Source: Streptomyces sp. SM11
GTDB lineage: Bacteria; Actinomycetota; Actinomycetes; Streptomycetales; Streptomycetaceae
Length of the DNA: 64,000 bases
Assembly (NCBI RefSeq): GCF_002910905.1
Contig: NZ_NEUE01000216.1
Coordinates: forward strand, 1-64,000
Direction of reading: 5' to 3'
Part shown: positions 7,868 through 16,443 of the stretch, one piece after another
Position numbering within the stretch: the first letter of the stretch is position 1
Layout: the number at the start of each line of letters is the position of its first letter
Made by a program: the position numbers and the translations under genes
The notes under the pieces: generated by a model
The model's database searches: none
Told to the model about the DNA's origin: nothing
Seen by the model: only the letters and a program-made list of their open reading frames with translations

Positions 7868-9277
7868 ATGGACCCGTCGCCGGGAGCCACCCCGTACAGC
7901 GCCCCCGCCGGGTGCCCCATGCACCAGCAGCAGACGTCGCTGTACGGACCGGAGTTCGCCGCCGATCCGCACCGCGCCTACGACACGTTCCGGGCGCACG
8001 GTCCCGCCGCGCCCATCGAGCTGGCCCCCGGGGTGGACGCCACGCTGATCGTGCAGCACGAGGCGGCACTGCGGGTGCTGCAGAACCCGGCGCTGTTCGC
8101 CCGGGACTCGCGGCGCTGGGCCGCGCTGCGCGAGGGCGCCGTCCCCATGGACAGCCCTGTGCTGCCGATGATGGTGTACCGGCCCAACTGCCTTTTCACG
8201 GACGGCGCGGAGCACCTGCGGCTGCGCAAGGCGGTCACCGAGTCGCTGGCCCGGCTCAACAGCAGCCGGCTGAGCCGGGACGTCGAGCGGATCGCCGACT
8301 ACCTGATCGACCAGTTCATCGAGCGCGGCACCGCCGACCTGCTCAACGAGTACGCCAAGCTCCTGCCGCTGCTGCTGTTCAACCAGCTCTTCGGCTGCCC
8401 CGGCGACATCGGCGACCGGCTGACCCGCTCGATGTCCGCCATCTTCGACGGCGAGGACGTGCTCCGTGCCAACGCCGAGCTGACCGAGTGCCTGATGGAG
8501 CTGGTCGCGATCAAGCGTCGCCAGCCCGGCGAGGACATCACCTCCTGGCTGATCCAGCACCCGGCGGGGCTGCGGGACGAGGAGCTGAAGGACCAGCTGG
8601 TCATGCTGATGGGCGCGGGTGTGGAGCCGGAGCGCAACCTGATCGGCAACGCGCTGCTGCTGATGCTCGCCGGCGACCAGCCGGGCGCGCCCGAGCGGCG
8701 CGGTGCGGGGCTGCTCGTCGAGGACGCGCTGGACGACGTCCTGTGGAACAACCCGCCGATCGCCAACTACGCGACGCACTACCCGGTCCGGGACATCGAG
8801 CTGGACGGGGTGGTGCTGAGGGCGGAGACCCCGGTCCTCATCAGCTTCGCCGCCGCGAACAGCGACCCGGGGCTCACGGACGCCCGCCAGACCCTGAGCA
8901 AGGGCGCCCATCTGGCCTGGGGCGCGGGGCCGCACGTGTGCCCGGCCAAGTCGCCCGCGACGCTGATCGCGCTGACCGCGATCGAGAAGATCCTCAACAC
9001 CGTTCCGGATCTCTCGCTGGCCGTGCCCGCATCGGGTGTGGCCTGGCGGCCGGGCCCGTTCCACCGGGCTCTGGTCGCGCTGCCCGTCCGGTTCACGCCG
9101 ACGGCCGCGCGGCGAGCGGCGAGCGGGGTGCAGGCCCCGGCCCGGACCTCGGCCCAGCTGCCCGATCCGTACCGGAACGCCGCCCCCGCCACGCCTGTGA
9201 CGCACCGTCACGAGACGGAGTCCACGAAGAAGCAGAAGGGCTGGTGGAGTTCGTTCCTCGACGTGTTCCGCGTATGA
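7868..9277 (+). CDS. Conservon-linked cytochrome P450 lacking ExxR (CYP157-like)
   Basis: The 469-residue protein has the P450 fold with a heme-ligand region HLAWGAGPHVCPAK; the thiolate Cys is at about residue 358. The usual Phe of FxxGxxxCxG is Trp and the final Gly is Ala. The K-helix ExxR motif is absent: the equivalent stretch reads DDVLWNNPP. The I-helix acid/Thr pair is also missing (MGAGVEPERN). Streptomyces CYP157 enzymes are known to lack ExxR and to be paired with CYP154 enzymes in conservons, which fits the neighbour downstream. It has a ~90-residue C-terminal extension ending in a Lys/Trp-rich segment (KKQKGWWSSFLDVFRV). A GAGGAAG ribosome site precedes ATG 7868. Confidence 0.85.
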   Translation: MDPSPGATPYSAPAGCPMHQQQTSLYGPEFAADPHRAYDTFRAHGPAAPIELAPGVDATLIVQHEAALRVLQNPALFARDSRRWAALREGAVPMDSPVLPMMVYRPNCLFTDGAEHLRLRKAVTESLARLNSSRLSRDVERIADYLIDQFIERGTADLLNEYAKLLPLLLFNQLFGCPGDIGDRLTRSMSAIFDGEDVLRANAELTECLMELVAIKRRQPGEDITSWLIQHPAGLRDEELKDQLVMLMGAGVEPERNLIGNALLLMLAGDQPGAPERRGAGLLVEDALDDVLWNNPPIANYATHYPVRDIELDGVVLRAETPVLISFAAANSDPGLTDARQTLSKGAHLAWGAGPHVCPAKSPATLIALTAIEKILNTVPDLSLAVPASGVAWRPGPFHRALVALPVRFTPTAARRAASGVQAPARTSAQLPDPYRNAAPATPVTHRHETESTKKQKGWWSSFLDVFRV

Positions 9278-9419
9278 CTCACGAGCCGACAATTCGCTTG
9301 TGATAACGGGCATTCGTGACGATTGCATGTGACGGGGGCAACAGAGATCGATGCTTGGCGCAGATATCCGGAGGGGTAGGTTCAGGGCGGTAACCATGGG
9401 CTAGGTCAAGGAACTCCGC

Positions 9420-10673
9420 GTGAGCATCACTGGCGGTACAGGCAGGACCCCCGACGGTCGGCGCGCGGTCATCGGGCTGCTCCGCCGACTCAGTACGCCG
9501 GAAGGACAGGCTGATCCGTACGGAATACTCGCGGAGCTGCGGACGATGGGTGACGTCGTCCGCGCTCCGTGGAACGGGTATTTCGTCACCGGCTTCGACG
9601 CCTGCAGCCAGGTGCTCCGGGGCCGCAACTGGATCGCCCCGGACCTCGCCTGGCAGGAGCGGCAGGACGACTCCAAGCAGTGGGACGCGATCGCGACCCG
9701 GGAGATGACCACCACGCTCGCCCGGCTCAACGCTCCGGACCACACCTGCCAGCGCCGCTCGCTGGGCAACCTCTTCGACCGGTCCACCATCGAACGCCTC
9801 ACCCCCGACGTCGAGCGCGACGCCGACCGGCTGCTGGACGAGCTGGCGGAGAAGCTCCGCTGGGGTGAGGCGGACTTCGTCTCCACCGTCAGCGAGCAGC
9901 TGCCGATCAGCACGGTCGGCGCCTGGCTGGGGGTACCGCCCGAGGACTATCCGAACCTCCTGGAGATCACCCACAACCAGGTATTCGCCCAGGAACTGCT
10001 CCCCACCAAGTCGCAGCTCGCCGTCTCCGCCGAGGCGACTGTGCGGCTGCGCGCCTACTTCACCGATCTGGTCGCCCGCCGCCGGGCGGAGCCCCGCCAC
10101 GACGTGCTGACCGGCTGGATCCACACCTGGGACGCGATGGAGCCGGACCGGGAGCGGGCGGACGAGATCCTCTACCGGCTCACCATGTTCGTCACCATCG
10201 CCTCGCTGGAGACCACCGCGACGCTGCTCTCCTCGATGACCGCCCTGCTGACCGAGCCCACCCGGTGGGCGTGGCTGCGGGAGTACCCGGAGCACATCGA
10301 CGCGGCCGTCGACGAGGCGCTGCGCTACGACCCGCCGATCCACATCAACACCCGGATCGCCGCCGAGGACACCGTCCTGGGTGGGGTCCCGATCAAGAAG
10401 GACAGCATGATCCACGTCCTGTACGGAGCCGCCAACCACGATCCGCGGCGGAACCCGGATCCGGGCGCCTTCGACATCCTGCGCGGCGGGAGCCACCTCA
10501 CCTTCGGCGGCGGGGTGCACTACTGCCTGGGCGCGGCGCTGGCCAAGCTGGAGGCGAGGACGCTGCTGGCGCGGATGCTGGATCGTTTCCCCACTCTGCA
10601 CACCGTCTCGCCGCCGGTGCACGCGCCCCGGATGGTCTTCAGACGGATCACCTCGTTGGGCGTGGCCCTGTGA
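9420..10673 (+). CDS. Cytochrome P450 (CYP154-like), canonical
   Basis: The 417-residue soluble bacterial P450 carries all canonical motifs: I-helix TIASLETTATLL, ExxR in VDEALRYDPPIH and heme ligand FGGGVHYCLGAALAKLE with Cys369. It is probably the partner of the preceding degenerate P450 and the active monooxygenase of the conservon locus. The substrate is unknown. GTG at 9420 is preceded by CAAGGAAC. The stop overlaps the GTG of the enoyl-CoA hydratase homologue, so the two are co-translated. Confidence 0.9.
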   Translation: MSITGGTGRTPDGRRAVIGLLRRLSTPEGQADPYGILAELRTMGDVVRAPWNGYFVTGFDACSQVLRGRNWIAPDLAWQERQDDSKQWDAIATREMTTTLARLNAPDHTCQRRSLGNLFDRSTIERLTPDVERDADRLLDELAEKLRWGEADFVSTVSEQLPISTVGAWLGVPPEDYPNLLEITHNQVFAQELLPTKSQLAVSAEATVRLRAYFTDLVARRRAEPRHDVLTGWIHTWDAMEPDRERADEILYRLTMFVTIASLETTATLLSSMTALLTEPTRWAWLREYPEHIDAAVDEALRYDPPIHINTRIAAEDTVLGGVPIKKDSMIHVLYGAANHDPRRNPDPGAFDILRGGSHLTFGGGVHYCLGAALAKLEARTLLARMLDRFPTLHTVSPPVHAPRMVFRRITSLGVAL

Positions 10674-11533
10674 AGCTCTCGCTGCCCGACTTCCTGACCG
10701 CGGGCGACCGCTCCGAGGACCGGCCCGACGACCGCTCCGAGGACCGCTCCGAGGGCCGCCCCGCGACGGTACGCACCCGGCGCGGGGGTCCCGTCCTGCA
10801 CGTGGAGCTGCACGCGCCCGCGAGCGGCAACGCGGTGACCGAGGCGATGCTCGACGAGCTGCTGGACATCGTTGCCGTCCCGGACCCCGAGGTGCGGGTG
10901 CTGGTGCTCAGCGGTGCGGGGGACGACTTCTGCCTGGGCGGGGACCGCACCGAGTTCGGCCAGTGGCTGGAGGAGGACCCCGGCGGCCGGGGCATCCGGG
11001 TCGCCGGGGAGAAGGCCCGCAGGGTCTGCGAGGCGATCTCCGGCGGCCGGGCGGTGACCATCGCCAGGGTGCAGGGGAAGGCGGTCGGCGCGGGGTTCGC
11101 CCTCGCCCTGGCCTGCGATCTGCGGGTCGGCGCGGACACCGCCGCCTTCCGGCTGCCGGAGCTGGCGCTCGGGCTGCCGACCGCCTGGGGCGGACTGCTG
11201 CCCCGGCTGATCCACGAGGTGGGCGCGGCCCGGGTCCGCGAGCTGATCCTGACGGGCCGGGCCTTCGGCGCCGCCGAGGCGTACGAGCTGTCCGTGCTCC
11301 AGCGGGTGGTGCCCGAGGCGGAGCTGGACGACGCGGTCGCCGCCTGGGCGAAGCCGGTGGTCCGCCGGCCGGAAGCCGCGCTGCGGGTCACCAAGGCGCT
11401 GCTGAACTCCTACGCCGCCGCCACCCGGCTGGCCGACCCCTCGTTCCTCGACGCGGAGCTGATGGCCTCGGTCGCGGCCGCCACCCGGCGTTCCCCGGCG
11501 GGCGGGGACCGGGCGGGCGGGTCACACTCGTAA
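10670..11533 (+). CDS. Enoyl-CoA hydratase/isomerase family protein
   Basis: The 287-residue crotonase-fold protein has the oxyanion-hole region SGAGDDFCLGGDRTEF and the second signature IARVQGKAVGAGFALALACD with FRLPELALGL. The usual catalytic Glu pair is only partly recognisable, so it may be a hydratase, isomerase or hydrolase. It begins with an acidic low-complexity stretch made of DDRSEDRSE-type repeats (residues ~13-30). It is co-translated with the P450 upstream, suggesting that an acyl-CoA-type substrate is processed together with the oxidation. Confidence 0.8.
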   Translation: MKLSLPDFLTAGDRSEDRPDDRSEDRSEGRPATVRTRRGGPVLHVELHAPASGNAVTEAMLDELLDIVAVPDPEVRVLVLSGAGDDFCLGGDRTEFGQWLEEDPGGRGIRVAGEKARRVCEAISGGRAVTIARVQGKAVGAGFALALACDLRVGADTAAFRLPELALGLPTAWGGLLPRLIHEVGAARVRELILTGRAFGAAEAYELSVLQRVVPEAELDDAVAAWAKPVVRRPEAALRVTKALLNSYAAATRLADPSFLDAELMASVAAATRRSPAGGDRAGGSHS

Positions 11534-11557
11534 AAACCCGAGTGGGAGGTCTGTGGC

Positions 11558-12532
11558 GTGGACGTACCGGTGTGGCTCTGGACCGTGTTCGCCGTGACCG
11601 TCGTCGTCTCGCTGACGGTCGACCTCCTGGCGCACCGCAAGGCGCATGTCATCGGCTTCAAGGAGGCCGGGCTGTGGAGCGCGCTGTGGGTGAGCCTCGC
11701 GCTGATCTTCGGCGGTGTTGTCTTCCTGACGCTCGGGGCGACCGCCGGGACGGAGTACACCACCGCCTGGCTGCTGGAGAAGAGCCTGTCGGTCGACAAC
11801 CTCTTCGTCTTCGCGCTGATCTTCGCCTATTTCAAGGTGCCCCGGGAGTATCAGCACCGGGTGCTCTTCTTCGGCGTCATGGGCGCGCTGGTATTCCGCG
11901 CGATCTTCCTGACGGCCGGCGTGGCGGTGGTCAACCGCTTCACCTTCGTCCTCTTCCTCTTCGCCGCGATCCTTTTCTACAGCAGCTATAAAATCCTCAG
12001 CGGCCAGGAGGAGAATTTCGACCCGGGCAAGAGCTTCGCGGTGCGGCTGCTGCGAAAGATCATGCCGGTCCAGGACGACTATTCCGGCACGCACTTCGTC
12101 GTCCACAAGGAGGGTCGGCGGGTCGCCACCCCGCTGCTCGCGGTGGTCGCCGCGATCGAGGCGGCCGACCTCATCTTCGCGGTCGACAGCGTGCCGGCGG
12201 TGCTCGCGGTCAGCGACGACCTGTTCATCGTCTACACCAGCAACGCGTTCGCGATCCTGGGGTTGCGTGCCCTGTACTTCCTGCTGGCGGGGTTGCTGGA
12301 CCGGTTCCACTACCTGAGCCACGGGCTGGCGATCATCCTCGCCTTCATCGCCGTCAAGCTCATCCTGCAGGCCACCCACAAGATGATCAGTACCTCGATC
12401 CCGGAGATTCCCTCGCCGGTGAGCCTGGCGGTGATCGTCGTCATTCTGGCGGTGTCGGTGACGCTGAGCGTGCGCCGTCCACCGAAAAGCCCGGGCGGCG
12501 TGGACGCGTCCGAAGCCGATTCGGGCAAGTAG
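11558..12532 (+). CDS. TerC-family integral membrane protein
   Basis: The 324-residue membrane protein has about eight hydrophobic segments and the TerC signatures EKSLSVDNLFVFALIFAYF and AADLIFAVDSVPAVLAV with conserved acidic residues in membrane helices. The family includes tellurite-resistance TerC and the Alx/MeeF-type manganese exporters that help metallate exported proteins. A GGGAGG ribosome site precedes GTG 11558. It follows the conservon locus closely but is probably a separate unit. Confidence 0.88.
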   Translation: MDVPVWLWTVFAVTVVVSLTVDLLAHRKAHVIGFKEAGLWSALWVSLALIFGGVVFLTLGATAGTEYTTAWLLEKSLSVDNLFVFALIFAYFKVPREYQHRVLFFGVMGALVFRAIFLTAGVAVVNRFTFVLFLFAAILFYSSYKILSGQEENFDPGKSFAVRLLRKIMPVQDDYSGTHFVVHKEGRRVATPLLAVVAAIEAADLIFAVDSVPAVLAVSDDLFIVYTSNAFAILGLRALYFLLAGLLDRFHYLSHGLAIILAFIAVKLILQATHKMISTSIPEIPSPVSLAVIVVILAVSVTLSVRRPPKSPGGVDASEADSGK

Positions 12533-12604
12533 GGCCGCAGTAAAGCAGAGGGAAAGCGAAGGCCAAGACTTTCCAAAATCTTCGGGCCCGCCTATCGTGT
12601 GTAA

Positions 12605-12805
12605 ATGGACAGCGAAAAGCGTGACCTTCATCAGCGGGCCGCTTTCATGTGCCCGATCTGCAAGCAGTCCGTCTCCTCCGAGATCCACCGCCACAAGTCC
12701 CTCGGGATCTTCGTCCCGGTATGGCGCGCGGGCCCCTGTGAGAACCCCGACTGCCCGGACTACGCGGTCGAGGGGCGGCCCGCCCGGCACCGGTCCCGGG
12801 GGTGA
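12605..12805 (+). CDS. Small zinc-ribbon-like hypothetical protein
   Basis: A 66-residue protein with two Cys pairs, CPIC (residues 16-19) and CENPDC (45-50), the usual layout of a small zinc ribbon. It is rich in His and Arg. It starts at ATG 12605 shortly after terC and is convergent with the acetyltransferase gene. Role unknown. Confidence 0.6.
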   Translation: MDSEKRDLHQRAAFMCPICKQSVSSEIHRHKSLGIFVPVWRAGPCENPDCPDYAVEGRPARHRSRG

Positions 12806-12820
12806 CCCGGGGCGGCTGCC

Positions 12821-13412
12821 TCAGCCCGCGGCCAGGCGCGCGGTGAGACGCGCCTTCGTCGCGGGCCACTCGTCGGCCAGCAGCGAGAAGTAGACGCTGT
12901 CCCGCCAGGTCCCGTCCGGCCGCTGCCGGTGCCGCCGGAGCACCCCCTCGCGCCGCGCACCGAGCCGGGAGATGGCCGCCTGCGAGCGCTCGTTGAGATG
13001 GTCGGTCTTCAGCTGGACGCGCCCCATGCCCAGCTCCTCGAAGGCGTGCGTCAGCAGGAGCTTCGTCTCGCTGTTCACCGCCGAGCGCCAGTGGGCGCGC
13101 CCGTACCAGGTCCAGCCGATCTCCAGGCGCTCGTCGTGCACCGCGACGTCCATGTAGGTGGTCCAGCCGACGGCCCGCCCGCTCGCGCGGTGGACGACGG
13201 CGAACGGTACGTACGTCACGTCGCCGAGCACCCGCTCCATCCGGCCGCGCAGCTCCTCGCGGGTCCGCGGCGCCGGACCGCCCTGCCAGCGCCACACCTC
13301 CTCGTCGCCGCCTCCCGCCGTGAAGAGGCCGTCGAGATGGCCCGAGGGTCAGCGGGACGAGTTCGACGTGCTGCCCGGTCAGGGTCACGGGCCGAGGGTG
13401 AAGTGCGGACAT
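12821..13412 (-). pseudogene. GNAT acetyltransferase with an N-terminal frameshift
   Basis: From 13297 down, the minus strand encodes most of a RimJ/RimL-like GNAT acetyltransferase: WTWYGRAHWRSAVNSETKLL, then FEELGMGRVQLKTDHLNERS and QAAISRLGARREGVLRRH. The expected N-terminus MSALHPRPVTLTGQHVELVP starts at ATG 13412 in another frame. Joining them as LTL-GHLDGLFTAGGGDEEVWRW needs a one-base shift at about 13341-13347, in a short C/G run. Without it, translation from the internal GTG at 13297 would lack the first beta strands. It could be a young pseudogene or a sequencing error. Confidence 0.75.
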
Positions 13413-13452
13413 GGCGTGACCCTAACGCCTCGCCGCTTATGTACTAGCACAC

Positions 13453-13480
13453 ACTGGTTACGTACTAGTACGTAACCAGT
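13453..13480. promoter_or_regulatory. Perfect 28-bp palindrome, probable operator
   Basis: The half-site ACTGGTTACGTACT is followed directly by its exact reverse complement, centred at 13466/13467 on CTAG. A further partial half-site (TATGTACTAGCACA) adjoins on the left. It lies in the divergent promoter region between the acetyltransferase and the VOC protein genes, 41 bp from the former. The size and symmetry suit a TetR-, MarR- or PadR-type repressor, none of which is encoded nearby. Confidence 0.65.
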
Positions 13481-13606
13481 CGGGGTCGTCCGGCGTGCGG
13501 TCCGGCTCTCCGCTGACTAGCGTTGCCCGTGCGGGGCGGGAGCCCGTACGGGGAGGGCCGAGAACAGCGACTCCAGGGGCATCGACTCCAGGAAGGGACC
13601 GGCGCC

Positions 13607-14410
13607 ATGGCTGTACAACCCGAGGGCACTCCGTGCTGGGCGGACGCCATGTTCGCCGACGTGGAGGGCGCCAAGAGCTTCTACGGAGATGTGCTCGGCT
13701 GGACTTTCGGCGAGAGCCTGGCGGAGTTCGGCAACTACACGCAGGCGTACGCGGACGGCAAGGCGGCCGCCGCCCTCTCCCCGCCCATGCCGGGAGAGGA
13801 GGAAAGCCCCTCGGCGTGGTGTCTGTACCTCGCGTCGGCGGACACCGCCGCGACCGTCGCGAAGGTCCGCGAGAACGGCGGCGAGGTGCTGGTGGAGCCC
13901 ATGCGGGTCGGCGAGTTCGGCACGATGGCGCTGGCCCGCGACCCCGGCGGAGCCGTCTTCGGCATCTGGCAGGCGGGCACCCACGAGGGGTTCGAGACGG
14001 AGATGGGTGCGCCCGGCGGCTACTGCTGGGGCGAGGTCTTCACCCGGGACCCGAAGTCGGTCGACGCGTTCTACCCCGCGGTCTTCCCCTACGCCGTGCG
14101 GAAGTTCGACGACGAGTCGATGGACTTCTCCATGTTCGACGTCGAGGGGCAGACGGTCCTCGGCCGGATGGCGATGGGTGACGACTTCCCGGCGGAGGTC
14201 CCCTCGTACCTGAACGTGTACTTCGCCGTGCCGGACTGCGACGCGGCGGTGGCGAAGGCGACCGAGCGTGGCGGGGTGCTGCGGTTCGGGCCGATGGACA
14301 GCCCGTTCGGCCGGTTCGCGGCGATCGGTGACCCACAGGGCGCCTTGTTCGCCGTGGTCGACGTGACCACCACCGAGGGCGAGATGCCGGCGACGAGCCC
14401 GGCGGCATAG
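13607..14410 (+). CDS. VOC-family (glyoxalase/dioxygenase-fold) protein, two domains
   Basis: The 267-residue protein is built of two vicinal-oxygen-chelate modules: CWADAMFADVEGAKSFYGDV opens the first and CWGEVFTRDPKSVDAFY the second. Each ends with a DPGGA or DPQGA turn as in Streptomyces hydroxylase-type VOC proteins. Metal ligands are not clearly conserved, so it may bind a small ligand or antibiotic rather than catalyse. ATG 13607 has an AGGAAGG ribosome site. The large palindrome upstream may control it. Confidence 0.8.
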   Translation: MAVQPEGTPCWADAMFADVEGAKSFYGDVLGWTFGESLAEFGNYTQAYADGKAAAALSPPMPGEEESPSAWCLYLASADTAATVAKVRENGGEVLVEPMRVGEFGTMALARDPGGAVFGIWQAGTHEGFETEMGAPGGYCWGEVFTRDPKSVDAFYPAVFPYAVRKFDDESMDFSMFDVEGQTVLGRMAMGDDFPAEVPSYLNVYFAVPDCDAAVAKATERGGVLRFGPMDSPFGRFAAIGDPQGALFAVVDVTTTEGEMPATSPAA

Positions 14411-14586
14411 TCCCGGGGCCGACACCCCCGACACGGGCCGCGCCAGGAGGACGGGCGCGGTCCGTTCGCGTGCCCCCACACGCAGCGCACCACATCCCGT
14501 GCGTTCCTCCGGGACCTCTCGCATCTGCGATGGATCATCATCCAGAGAATGGCACATGCCAGCCTGATTGCTCTAACGTGTTGCAC

Positions 14587-14982
14587 ATGCAGACCTACAC
14601 AATCGGCCAGGCGGCACGACTTCTCGGAGTCAGCCCCGACACCGCCCGCCGCTGGGCGGATGCAGGCCGGGTCGCGACCCATCGCGACGAGTCCGGCCGG
14701 CGTCTGATCGGCGGCCGCGCGCTGGCCGCCTTCTCGATCGAGGTCGGCCAGGGCGCGGGCGACGAGGACGAGACCCCGTACACCTCGGCCCGCAACGCGT
14801 TCCCGGGCATCGTCACCGCGGTGAAACTCGGCGACGTCGCGGCCCAGGTCGAGATCCAGGCAGGTCCGCACCGACTCGTCTCGCTCCTGACCCGGGAGGC
14901 GGTGGAGGAGCTTGGACTTGAGGTCGGCATGCGGGCGACCGCCCGGGTGAAGTCGACCAGCGTGCATATCGACCGCACCTGA
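14587..14982 (+). CDS. MerR-type HTH plus TOBE domain regulator (molybdate-responsive)
   Basis: This 131-residue protein has an N-terminal MerR/excisionase-like HTH (TIGQAARLLGVSPDTARRWA) fused to a single TOBE/MOP domain (RNAFPGIVTAVKLGDVAAQV, ending ATARVKSTSVHI). TOBE domains bind molybdate or tungstate, and this small HTH-TOBE fusion is a known companion of Streptomyces mod genes. It precedes modA on the same strand, so it probably senses molybdate and adjusts uptake. The ATG at 14587 fits the domain start. Confidence 0.85.
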   Translation: MQTYTIGQAARLLGVSPDTARRWADAGRVATHRDESGRRLIGGRALAAFSIEVGQGAGDEDETPYTSARNAFPGIVTAVKLGDVAAQVEIQAGPHRLVSLLTREAVEELGLEVGMRATARVKSTSVHIDRT

Positions 14983-15140
14983 GTCCACACCCGGGTCCGC
15001 ACCCCGTACCTGGGTCCGCACCCCGTACCTGGGTCCGCACCCCGTACCTGGGTCCGCACCCCGTACCTGGGTCCGCACCCCGCACCCGGGTCCGCACCCC
15101 GCACCCGGGTCCGCACCCTGCACCTGGGACCGCCCGGGAC
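14981..15140. repeat. 19-bp tandem repeat array (7 full copies)
   Basis: Unit CTGGGTCCGCACCCCGTAC in head-to-tail copies from 14991 to 15123, with degenerate part-copies on both sides (GAGTCCACAC at 14981, CTGGGACCG at 15124). Copies differ at position 2 (C/T) and near the end (GTAC/GCAC/TGCAC). Each unit can form a small GGGT/ACCC hairpin. It sits between the TOBE regulator and modA. Confidence 0.9.
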
Positions 15141-15270
15141 CGCACACGGACCGGCCGTCGACGACCCCGGCCGGCCGTGGCCCGACGAAGGCACACCGTT
15201 GCCCACGTACCGCAGCCCCGCCCGGCCGGCACACGTCGACCGTGCACGCATCCAAGGAGCCCCGACCCCC

Positions 15271-16068
15271 ATGTCCCTCCCGGTCAACCGCCGCCGTGCG
15301 GCCGCCGCCGTCCTGGCCACCGCCCTCCTGATCCCGCTCGCCGCCTGCGGCAGCGACGGCTCCGGCGCCGGCCAGGCCGAGGACAGCGGCTCGGGCGCCC
15401 CGAAGGCCGACCTGACCGTGCTCGCCGCGTCCTCCCTGACCGACGTCTTCAAGGAGGCGGGGGCCGCGTACGAGAAGGAGATCCCCGGCACGAAGGTGAC
15501 GTTCTCCTTCGCGGGCTCCCAGGAGCTGGCCGCCCAGGTCAAGCAGGGCGCCCCCGCCGACGCCCTGGTCACCGCGGACACCAGGACGATGGACGGCCTC
15601 TCCGGCGACACCGGGAAGCCGGCCGTCATCGCCAGGAACCGCCTCGTCATCGCCGTCGGCGAGGGCAACCCGGAGAAGGTCGGGAACCTCAAGGACCTCG
15701 CCGACCCGAAGCTGAAGGTCGTCCTGGCCGCCCCCGAGGTGCCGGTGGGCCGCTACAGCGAGCAGATCCTCGACGCGCGGAAGACCGAGGTGAAGCCGGT
15801 CTCCCTGGAGCCCAACGTCCGTGCGGTCCTCAGCAAGGTCTCACTCGGCGAGGCGGATGCCGGGATCGTCTACCGGACCGACGCCGCGACCGCCGCGGAC
15901 AAGGTCGACGCGATCGAGATCCCGGACGCGGAGAACGCCATCGCCTCCTACCCGGCCGCCACACTGAAGACGTCGAAGCACGGCGAGGCCGCCGCCGCGT
16001 TCGTCGACTGGCTCTCCACACCTGCCGCGCAGAAGATCCTCCGGGGCGCGGGCTTCCAGCAGCCCTAG
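15271..16068 (+). CDS. modA: Molybdate ABC transporter substrate-binding lipoprotein (ModA)
   Basis: The 265-residue protein has a signal peptide with lipobox LAAC (Cys about residue 27) followed by a Gly/Ser linker and a ModA fold: [49 protein letters not shown]. It captures molybdate outside the membrane for the permease encoded downstream. AAGGAG precedes ATG 15271. The TAG stop lies at the left edge of an inverted-repeat element, so the 3' end may have been shaped by an insertion. Confidence 0.92.
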   Translation: MSLPVNRRRAAAAVLATALLIPLAACGSDGSGAGQAEDSGSGAPKADLTVLAASSLTDVFKEAGAAYEKEIPGTKVTFSFAGSQELAAQVKQGAPADALVTADTRTMDGLSGDTGKPAVIARNRLVIAVGEGNPEKVGNLKDLADPKLKVVLAAPEVPVGRYSEQILDARKTEVKPVSLEPNVRAVLSKVSLGEADAGIVYRTDAATAADKVDAIEIPDAENAIASYPAATLKTSKHGEAAAAFVDWLSTPAAQKILRGAGFQQP

Positions 16069-16185
16069 AAGACCGATGAAGATCTTGAAATCGCGCCCGG
16101 GTTGCACTGGTTCGACCTGATTGACATTTACCGGCAATCCGGGGTGAAACAGTCGGCCCGAGCAAGATCTTCAGGAGTCTTCTAG
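16065..16185. mobile_element. MITE-like element with 23-bp terminal inverted repeats
   Basis: The ends 16065-16087 and 16163-16185 are inverted copies of a 23-bp sequence matching at 20 positions (CTAGAAGAC and TGAAGATCTTG blocks; three central mismatches), enclosing 75 bp without a gene. The AT-richer ends contrast with the GC-rich host. The outermost CTAG on both sides may be a target duplication. It begins at the modA stop codon. Confidence 0.55.
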
Positions 16186-16354
16186 GGCCGGTCGTTCGGA
16201 TCAGGCCGGGCTCGCGCGCCCCGGTGCGCACTCCCCCAAGCTCTCGGCTTCGCTCAAGCAGGGAGGGGCCCATCCGCGTTGCCTCGATCCTCCGCCTTGC
16301 AGCTGCACGCACCGGACCCCGCTCCCTTATCCGGCCTGATCCGAACGACAGGCC
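16186..16354. mobile_element. Second inverted-repeat (MITE-like) element abutting the first
   Basis: A 24-bp terminal sequence beginning GGCCGGTCGTTCGG at 16186-16209 is repeated inverted at 16331-16354 with one mismatch. The interior contains CCCCCAAGCTCTCGGCTTCG with a partner AAGCAGGGAGGGG, a hairpin motif seen repeatedly in Streptomyces intergenic DNA. No coding capacity. With the preceding element it separates modA from modBC by 375 bp. Confidence 0.55.
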
Positions 16355-16443
16355 CTGACCGCCGCACGCCCCGGCAGGCCCGTACGGAACGCTCCGACCA
16401 GCCTGCCGGGCACCGCACTTCGAGCCGCCCGACGAGGTCGCCC

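Noticed and set aside
14981..15140. CRISPR array
   Set aside because: Repeats are directly abutting with no unique spacers and no cas genes are nearby; it is a simple tandem repeat.
16065..16185. Rho-independent terminator of modA
   Set aside because: The inverted arms are separated by 75 bp and not followed by a T-tract; a transposon-derived element fits better.
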